A stretch of 27,326 bases of DNA, taken from the IMG/VR virus record IMGVR_UViG_3300025137_000227, positions 1 through 27,326 of that record; one strand, written 5' to 3'. This document shows positions 22,864 to 27,326 of this stretch, one piece after another. Source of the stretch: a virus. The position numbers were made by a program, and so were the translations under genes. The notes under the pieces were generated by a model. That model had not been told where the DNA came from, did not search any database, and saw nothing but the letters and a program-made list of their open reading frames with translations. The stretch's first letter is position 1, and each line of letters begins with the position of its first letter.

Positions 22864-23074
22864 TATCATTCATTTTTGATAAATATAAGGTTTGCAAACC
22901 TATAATATGAAGCATTTCTGTAATGTACTTTTTGCTATAAATGCTTTCTGTGTTTTCAATACAAGTTTCAATAAAATGATTCAATAAATCATTATTAACT
23001 TTAATATAATCAGATGCACTTGCATGATTAAATATTTCCTCAACTATTTCTTTTAATTTTTCTTCTTTACTCAT
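22850..23074 (-). CDS. small acidic helical protein, antisense to the integrase end
   Basis: 74 residues, helical and acidic, beginning MSKEEKLKEIVEEIFNHASA. No recognised domain. Its last 14 bases overlap the integrase 3' end on the other strand, so transcription of this gene runs antisense into int. It is divergent from the second repressor with 96 bp between the starts. The arrangement suggests a gene released when that repressor is removed, possibly a Cro-like or antirepressor function, but nothing in the sequence proves it. Confidence 0.6.
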   Translation of the reverse strand: MSKEEKLKEIVEEIFNHASASDYIKVNNDLLNHFIETCIENTESIYSKKYITEMLHIIGLQTLYLSKMNDIIAK

Positions 23075-23102
23075 ATTTAATTTTTAATTTATATTGCGTT
23101 TT

Positions 23103-23116
23103 AAATAATATTATTT
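23103..23116. promoter_or_regulatory. 14-bp perfect palindrome between divergent genes
   Basis: AAATAATATTATTT is its own reverse complement and lies between the 74-residue gene and the second repressor. Its core AATAATATT is repeated at the start of the repressor gene. Candidate operator. Confidence 0.5.
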
Positions 23117-23158
23117 GACAAATAAACGATAAAATTCAAACATTTAAAAAACTTTTTT

Positions 23159-23218
23159 AAAAATAATATAATGAAAAATAATATTAAGAAAAATAATATT
23201 AAGAAAAATAATATTAAG
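23159..23218 (+). repeat. 15-bp tandem repeat across the start codon of the second repressor
   Basis: AAAAATAATATTAAG occurs three times without change (23174-23188, 23189-23203, 23204-23218) and a fourth, two-mismatch copy at 23159-23173 ends in the ATG itself. The repeats encode three N-N-I-K-K-like units at the protein N-terminus. Confidence 0.92.
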
Positions 23219-23842
23219 TCTAGAATATTAAAGATTGCAGAATACAAAGGGATTAAAAAAGAAAATTTTTTAAAATTAAATGATTTATCAGCATCTAATT
23301 TTAGGGGAAATGCTTTTAATATGTCGTTAAGATCAGATTTTATTGATAAAATTTTATCAAAATACAAAGACATAAATGCTAGGTGGTTGTTAACTGGTGA
23401 AGGCAACATGGTATATCCTGAATTTAATAAAGAAAATTTAATACCTTTATATGATGGAGTTTTTCAAGCTAACAAAGAAGGAGTTGGTTTTATTAATGTA
23501 GCTAAATTGTTTCAAAAATCGTTTGGTTTTTTACGCATAACAAACGACTCAATGGCTCCAGATTACACCATTGGAAGTTTAGTGTCAATAGGTCATAAAA
23601 TTGATGATATTGATTTAATTGTTTCAGGGCAAGATTATGTTATTGAAACAAAAGAATTTAGAATTTTAAAAAGGCTTTATGTAAATGACAATAATGATTA
23701 CATTGATTGCATAAGTTTAAATGATACAGTTATTAAAACAAGCACGAAATTAAAATATCCATTGTTTACCATACCAAAGTCTAAAATAATAAATATATAT
23801 TCAGTGAATGGTTTACTTAAATTTTATAACATAAGCATTTAA
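23171..23842 (+). CDS. second phage repressor (HTH plus intact S24 domain)
   Basis: 223 residues. The first 16 residues are a lysine- and asparagine-rich repeat; the DNA-binding part follows (RILKIAEYKGIKKENFLKLN) with the segment KDINARWLLTGEGNM, a hallmark of Bacteroidota CI-like repressors. The S24 domain has LRITNDSMAPDYTIGSLVSI with Ser127 and ETKEFRILKRLY with Lys167, both expected catalytic residues. It should be able to self-cleave when RecA is active. It faces the 74-residue gene across an AT-rich interval and converges on the rightmost early operon with only 6 bases between the stops. Confidence 0.88.
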   Translation: MKNNIKKNNIKKNNIKSRILKIAEYKGIKKENFLKLNDLSASNFRGNAFNMSLRSDFIDKILSKYKDINARWLLTGEGNMVYPEFNKENLIPLYDGVFQANKEGVGFINVAKLFQKSFGFLRITNDSMAPDYTIGSLVSIGHKIDDIDLIVSGQDYVIETKEFRILKRLYVNDNNDYIDCISLNDTVIKTSTKLKYPLFTIPKSKIINIYSVNGLLKFYNISI

Positions 23843-23848
23843 TTATGT

Positions 23849-24115
23849 TTATCTCAAATATGATCCGTTAATTTTTGCTTTATATTTAAGTAAGCTATTA
23901 AGCTCGTATTTTATAGGTGAGTTTATAGAACTTCCTTTTTCATAGTTAAGCTCGTTTTTTAGCCTTAATGATTTTAATTTATCTCTGCCACAATTTAACA
24001 TTTTTAAAGTCTGTTGAGTGGTTAACATGACACATGAATCTAATAGCTCATTTAAAACTGCCTTTGCAGCTTCTTGAGCTGCGTATCTCACCAAATTGTT
24101 GTCTCGTTCATTCAT
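23849..24115 (-). CDS. excisionase-like HTH protein
   Basis: 88 residues. MLTTQQTLKMLNCGRDKLKSL is a winged-helix/MerR-like helix-turn-helix, followed by KYELNSLLKYKA, the usual ending of HTH_17-like and excisionase proteins. It is the last gene of the right early operon and could be the directionality factor for the integrase or a transcription regulator. It overlaps the upstream gene by 4 bases. Confidence 0.75.
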   Translation of the reverse strand: MNERDNNLVRYAAQEAAKAVLNELLDSCVMLTTQQTLKMLNCGRDKLKSLRLKNELNYEKGSSINSPIKYELNSLLKYKAKINGSYLR

Positions 24116-24417
24116 AATTCTTTAATTTTTTCATTAATGTTAATTTTATTTTGTAAATAATTAAGCTGATAATTAAGCGTTTTTATGCGTTCATTTAAAT
24201 CAGCAAATTCAGTAAAATATTCATTATTTTGTTGCTCTAAATAACAAGCATAATGAACCAAATTATTTAGCTTATCAAGTTTATTTTGCTTATCTTTAGG
24301 TATTTCAATAGAATGTGTATTAATGTTCCCAATTTTCATACCAGCTTGACGTTGCATTGCTAAATCTATTGAGCTAATTATTGATTTTGCTTCTTTTATT
24401 ATCTTTCTGTGGTCCAT
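24112..24417 (-). CDS. coiled-coil protein, unknown
   Basis: 101 residues, almost entirely helical. The C-terminal half (FTEFADLNERIKTLNYQLNY then LQNKININEKI) has heptad-like spacing of leucines, suggesting a coiled coil and dimer formation. No other domain is seen. It is translated between the adenine methyltransferase (2-base gap) and the HTH protein. Confidence 0.7.
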   Translation of the reverse strand: MDHRKIIKEAKSIISSIDLAMQRQAGMKIGNINTHSIEIPKDKQNKLDKLNNLVHYACYLEQQNNEYFTEFADLNERIKTLNYQLNYLQNKININEKIKEL

Positions 24418-24419
24418 AA

Positions 24420-25067
24420 TTAAAACAATACTTGTTGAAGTTGATGGTTGTGCAGTCTTTTAATGGCTGCATCATAATATTCTTTGTCTAATTCACAAGC
24501 AGTAAGGTCAAACCCAAGATTATGGCAAGCAATGGCAATTGAGCCACTACCTAAATGTGTATCAAGTACCATATCACCTTCCTTCGCATAATTCATTAAA
24601 AGCCATTCGTATAATTTAATAGGTTTTTCTGTTGGGTGTATTCTTTCTTGTTTTTCTTTCATATTTTGTTGCAAAAATCCGTGCCATCTCCATTCGAACT
24701 TTCTAACCGACGTTTTAAATGATGTCCAAGCTAATTCACAATCAGCATAATAATTTTCTCCATTTTTTTTATCCCAAACAATAAAACAAGAAGTGGCCTT
24801 TAAATAATCTAAAAAATAATTTCCCCCCCAAATAATAAGGTTTTTGCTAACTCTTTCTAATTCATTAAAATATTCTTTTGTAGGTATTTCGTTGTCCCAA
24901 TCCCCAACGTGATAATCTTTTTGTTTTATGTGTTTATTTTTCCCAGTATCTGCTCTTTTTAAATTTGCGTTAATCCCATAAGGAGGATCAACAATAGCAA
25001 GGTCAAAATGATTATCTTCATACCTTGCCATTAAGTCAATATTATCTTCGTTTGTAATATGTATCAA
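24420..25067 (-). CDS. N6-adenine (or N4-cytosine) DNA methyltransferase
   Basis: 215 residues. Motif IV DPPYG lies near residue 28 (LAIVDPPYGINA) ahead of motif I near 168 (DMVLDTHLGSGSIAIAC), the beta-class order. HPTEKPIKLYEWLL between them is motif X-like and common in phage enzymes; CFIVWDKK is another typical strand. It transfers a methyl group from S-adenosylmethionine to DNA. No restriction gene accompanies it. It overlaps the helicase gene by ATGA and is expressed early, consistent with protection of replicating DNA. Confidence 0.9.
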   Translation of the reverse strand: MIHITNEDNIDLMARYEDNHFDLAIVDPPYGINANLKRADTGKNKHIKQKDYHVGDWDNEIPTKEYFNELERVSKNLIIWGGNYFLDYLKATSCFIVWDKKNGENYYADCELAWTSFKTSVRKFEWRWHGFLQQNMKEKQERIHPTEKPIKLYEWLLMNYAKEGDMVLDTHLGSGSIAIACHNLGFDLTACELDKEYYDAAIKRLHNHQLQQVLF

Positions 25068-25978
25068 AATGGGGTTGATGTCGTTTGATAATTAGGTATT
25101 AATGGATCAATTACTTGTTCTTCTTTTGCATAAGCATAATGCTTTTTGTTAGTTATCACATCAAATTCATAAAATCTTTGGGTTGCCCAATCAATGTTTA
25201 AAATAGCTTCACCAATTTGTCCATAATGTTTAGGCTTTACTTTTTCAATAGTGATGTTGTATGGCTGGTTATTTTCTTTAGAATGTTTATGTACGACAAG
25301 AATATTACGACCATTATTGTTCCATTCAGAACCGCCCATTAAATCATAAACACTAGGCTTTTTTACTGATCCTTCCTTAATTTGCTTTGGATCAGGATTT
25401 TTTGGATGTATAACGATAAATGAATGCATCATGTTAGATTCCATAAATCGGTTTCTAAATGATAATATTTTTCTTAAATAATCAGGCTTTGTAGGTTCTC
25501 CTTTGTGATTCATGTAGTTCCAAGAATCTATAACTGCTGAATTACATTTAGCTTCTTTTGCGTAATTCCAAAACGCTTCAGGGTCTATGTGTTTAGATGC
25601 TGAAATAAATTTAAACTTATCAAAAAAATAACTTGAATGCTTTGAAATTTCCCTTTCAGTTATAGTGTTTTTATAACCTTTTGCAAACGTTTTACCAGTA
25701 ATTTTTTGTATTAAATTAGAAATTACTTCAATGTCTGATCCATCATCAGGCATATACAAACAATGCTTCCAACCCTCGTTCATTGTCAAACCAATAATTA
25801 TTTCTTTTAAAAATAAAGATTTGCCAAAAAATGGATAACCAGTAATGTCTGTGCATCCACCCTTAACAAAGCTTAATAATTCATCAAAAGGTTTTAGTCC
25901 TATTTTACTACCTTTAGGAATACCATGCTTATGAAGGTGATATAATTCCTCTAATATGTCTCCATTAGACTTAATCAT
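25064..25978 (-). CDS. DnaB/Twinkle-like replicative helicase ATPase
   Basis: 304 residues. Walker A is GYPFFGKSLF at about residue 47, Walker B is SAVIDSWNYM near 145, followed by FIVIHPKNP and the family segment DLMGGSEWNNNGRNILVVHKH, which ends in the arginine-finger region. It lacks an N-terminal primase or DnaB N-domain, so it is a single RecA-fold motor. Ring helicases of this type unwind phage DNA at the fork. It is coupled by ATGA to the initiator upstream and the methyltransferase downstream. Confidence 0.85.
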   Translation of the reverse strand: MIKSNGDILEELYHLHKHGIPKGSKIGLKPFDELLSFVKGGCTDITGYPFFGKSLFLKEIIIGLTMNEGWKHCLYMPDDGSDIEVISNLIQKITGKTFAKGYKNTITEREISKHSSYFFDKFKFISASKHIDPEAFWNYAKEAKCNSAVIDSWNYMNHKGEPTKPDYLRKILSFRNRFMESNMMHSFIVIHPKNPDPKQIKEGSVKKPSVYDLMGGSEWNNNGRNILVVHKHSKENNQPYNITIEKVKPKHYGQIGEAILNIDWATQRFYEFDVITNKKHYAYAKEEQVIDPLIPNYQTTSTPF

Positions 25979-26664
25979 ATTATTTTAGTCTTTATATAAA
26001 ATTGATTCATGTTTACGAATCGATCCAGTTTATCCTGGCGAGACATAAATTCAAGCGTTATATATTTAAAATTGCTATCTATATGATGCTGATCTTTAGA
26101 TGCATTATGCATGGCCAATAAAATATCCTCTTTTGTATAGCCTTCTTTTAATCTAGCTTGTAATTGCTTTTTTGCTTTTGTTCCTAAAACTTTTGACTTT
26201 TTACCAAAAATTGAATTAAACTGACTGATGAGTTTTTGCTCATCAATGGGTATTACTTTCTCTTTCTCTTTCTCTTTCTCTTTCTCTTTGCCTATTGAGT
26301 TGGGTTTTGTTTGGGTTTGTGTTTGGGTTTCTGTTTGGGTTTTTGGTCTGCCTCCTTTTTTACCATTCTCACGATTCTTATTAACCATTAACAATCTATT
26401 GTCACAACTATTAATAATTAGTTTATTAGATTCAATGCTGATTAGTTTTAATTCTTTTAATCTATTTAATATCGAATTAATTTCATCAGTGCTGCTATTC
26501 CATTTGCGTACCCATACATTAATATTAATATCAACGTTACCATTGTTGAGCATATACGTGTCAATTAATTCACGATATGCACCACGTTCAGATAATGTTA
26601 AATCAAATACGGCATCACTTGTTTGCCAGTCTTTAGGGTAAAATGTATATCCCAATTTAGACAT
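25975..26664 (-). CDS. replication initiator / replisome organiser with DUF1376-like N-domain and phage C-terminus
   Basis: 229 residues. The N-terminal winged-helix-like part (GYTFYPKDWQTSDAVFDLTL followed by SERGAYRELIDTYML) matches DUF1376-type initiators. A GKKGGRPK linker leads into a low-complexity stretch of T-Q and K-E repeats (about 110-138). The C-terminal part, FNSIFGKKSKVLGTKAKKQL and RLKEGYTKEDILLAMHNASK then KYITLEFMSRQDKLDRFVN, matches the conserved phage C-terminal domain found in DnaD-like replisome organisers. It probably loads the adjacent helicase. The K-E linker is encoded by a hexanucleotide repeat. Confidence 0.83.
   Translation of the reverse strand: MSKLGYTFYPKDWQTSDAVFDLTLSERGAYRELIDTYMLNNGNVDININVWVRKWNSSTDEINSILNRLKELKLISIESNKLIINSCDNRLLMVNKNRENGKKGGRPKTQTETQTQTQTKPNSIGKEKEKEKEKEKVIPIDEQKLISQFNSIFGKKSKVLGTKAKKQLQARLKEGYTKEDILLAMHNASKDQHHIDSNFKYITLEFMSRQDKLDRFVNMNQFYIKTKII
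26257..26345. repeat. hexanucleotide and G-rich low-complexity tract in the initiator gene
   Basis: A TCTCTT unit recurs about five times at 26257-26289, encoding alternating K-E on the - strand. Next to it (about 26298-26345) TTTGGG units spaced irregularly encode T-Q. Copy changes by whole units keep the frame and alter only linker length. Confidence 0.85.
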
Positions 26665-27038
26665 TACCTACAAGCTTTGAATTGATTAATAATTAAATTG
26701 TAATCCATCTCGCTTACGTGATCTTTAACAATCTCTTTCAATGTGTGTATAGCAGAATAGCGTTTTGTAGGGAATAATGATTCTTCAGCTATCTGATACA
26801 ATGATTTGCCATTTCTTTGACCAACGATGTTAATCTTGCCCTCCATGTATAAGTCACTGCATCTCTTTTGAGTATTGTTTACATTGTTGTTTAAATTAGA
26901 TACATTGTTTGATATTTCTTCGTATGTGAAAGATTCATTGTGATAATCTTTTAAATACTTTAAAATAAAAAATTTAGTTGATCTTCTTCTTTGCGTGTTG
27001 CTTTCATTTACAAAAGCCTTTAAACTTGATTTTGTCAT
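26664..27038 (-). CDS. winged-helix regulatory protein, first gene of the right early operon
   Basis: 124 residues from the ATG at 27038. A longer frame reaches 27080 but its added 14 residues (MISHSCWWAFLLNI) are coded by the attenuator hairpin and are unlikely to be translated. The product has STKFFILKYLKDYHNESFTY and EEISNNVSNLNNNVNNTQKR, a winged-helix core, then LYMEGKINIVGQRNGKSLYQ as the wing. Probably an early regulator or a replication accessory factor. The stop overlaps the initiator start (TAATG). Confidence 0.78.
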   Translation of the reverse strand: MTKSSLKAFVNESNTQRRRSTKFFILKYLKDYHNESFTYEEISNNVSNLNNNVNNTQKRCSDLYMEGKINIVGQRNGKSLYQIAEESLFPTKRYSAIHTLKEIVKDHVSEMDYNLIINQFKACR

Positions 27039-27048
27039 AATATTTAAT

Positions 27049-27114
27049 AAAAAAGCCCACCAGCAAGAGTGTGATATCAATTAAACTATACTAAAGATTA
27101 CTTGCTGGGAGCTT
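27049..27114 (-). terminator. attenuator-like hairpin in the leader of the right early operon
   Basis: On the - strand, CCAGCAAG (27108-27101 reversed arm) pairs with CTTGCTGG (27067-27060) and outer AAGC/GCTT arms extend it across a small internal loop; a run of six U follows. It lies between the predicted promoter and the first start codon, 11-15 bases before the ATG. A terminator here would stop most early transcripts unless antitermination occurs. Confidence 0.62.
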
Positions 27115-27148
27115 AATGTTTTTTATGTAAGCTAATAATATCACTTTG

Positions 27149-27181
27149 CAAACATATAACAAATAATAAATAAAATGCAAA
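27149..27181 (-). promoter_or_regulatory. Bacteroidota-type promoter for the right early operon
   Basis: On the - strand a TTTG (27181-27178) is followed 21 bases later by TATGTTTG (27156-27149), matching the Bacteroidota -33/-7 consensus TTTG and TAnnTTTG. Transcription would begin near 27143 and give a leader of about 100 nt holding the attenuator-like hairpin. It is the clearest promoter in the window. Confidence 0.65.
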
Positions 27182-27326
27182 CAATTAGCTAATTAATATG
27201 ATTTATATGTTTACTTTAATGTAATTTTTAGCAATATTAATTAATATATTATATAATAATTATATATTTGTGTTAGGGATAGGGGGGTTTTAAATCCACA
27301 TCTATTTGTACTACATAAATATATAA

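Noticed and set aside
26296-26345. G-quadruplex from four GGG runs
   Set aside because: Loops are about 9-11 nt, long for a stable quadruplex, and the runs are explained by the T-Q coding repeat.
27039-27080. Longer start for the winged-helix gene at 27080
   Set aside because: The extra 14 residues are encoded by the attenuator arm and poly-U run and look unlike the rest of the protein.
27263-27270. + strand TATATTTG as a rightward promoter near the window end
   Set aside because: No -33 TTTG at 19-21 bases upstream and the surrounding AT-rich sequence makes chance matches likely. The gene it would drive lies outside the window.
1-27326. CRISPR arrays, insertion sequences, toxin-antitoxin or defence islands
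   Set aside because: No regularly spaced repeats with unique spacers, no transposase motif, and no recognisable toxin-antitoxin pair were found.

Overview
The window looks like about 27 kb of the genome of a temperate tailed phage (siphovirus with an HK97-type head) that infects a member of the Bacteroidota, probably a flavobacterium. The reasons are low G+C (about one third by eye), a Bacteroidota-type tyrosine integrase, Bacteroidota-type promoter spacing (TTTG then TAnnTTTG), near absence of strong Shine-Dalgarno sequences, and tail and fibre proteins with the DGG-V/F-E motif that I associate with phages of this phylum. No host chromosomal gene is visible.

Layout. Bases 1-17316 (+ strand) are the late region. 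It opens inside the terminase large subunit and continues with a repeat-containing small protein, a PD-(D/E)XK nuclease, portal, prohead protease, major capsid protein, head-tail connector, head-closure protein, gp10-like protein, major tail protein, two tail-assembly chaperones probably joined by a -1 frameshift, tape measure, a large distal tail protein, HNH nuclease, a DUF3168-like tail terminator, small proteins, a lectin-like tail fibre, holin, amidase and a metallophosphoesterase. The capsid and major tail genes each have an intrinsic terminator and share a similar AT-rich leader, so both may be small high-output transcription units.

Bases 17300-20742 (- strand) form one tightly overlapping early operon. 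In transcription order it holds a small protein, a probable ssDNA-binding protein, a coiled protein, a stand-alone DnaA domain IV protein, a small protein, a lytic transglycosylase, two overlapping membrane proteins with spanin-like topology, and a short cytosine methyltransferase. Lysis genes therefore lie on both strands.

Bases 20743-23842 are the lysogeny module: a divergent operator region, a first S24-type repressor whose catalytic lysine appears to be missing, a 295-bp non-coding segment that looks like attP (18-bp direct repeats, several inverted repeats and a 20-nt tRNA 5' fragment), the integrase, a small - strand gene antisense to the integrase end, and a second S24-type repressor with an intact Ser/Lys pair and a 15-bp tandem repeat across its start codon.

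Bases 23849-27038 (- strand) are a second early operon: winged-helix protein, replication initiator with a conserved phage C-terminus, DnaB/Twinkle-like ATPase, adenine methyltransferase, coiled protein and excisionase-like HTH protein. A Bacteroidota promoter and an attenuator-like hairpin precede it. Because the integrase and putative attP are flanked on both sides by phage genes, the sequence is probably a free, replicating or packaged genome and not an integrated prophage. No single gene set here looks like a wholly new system. The most distinctive parts are the attP segment, the two-repressor arrangement, the DnaA-domain protein and the split lysis functions.
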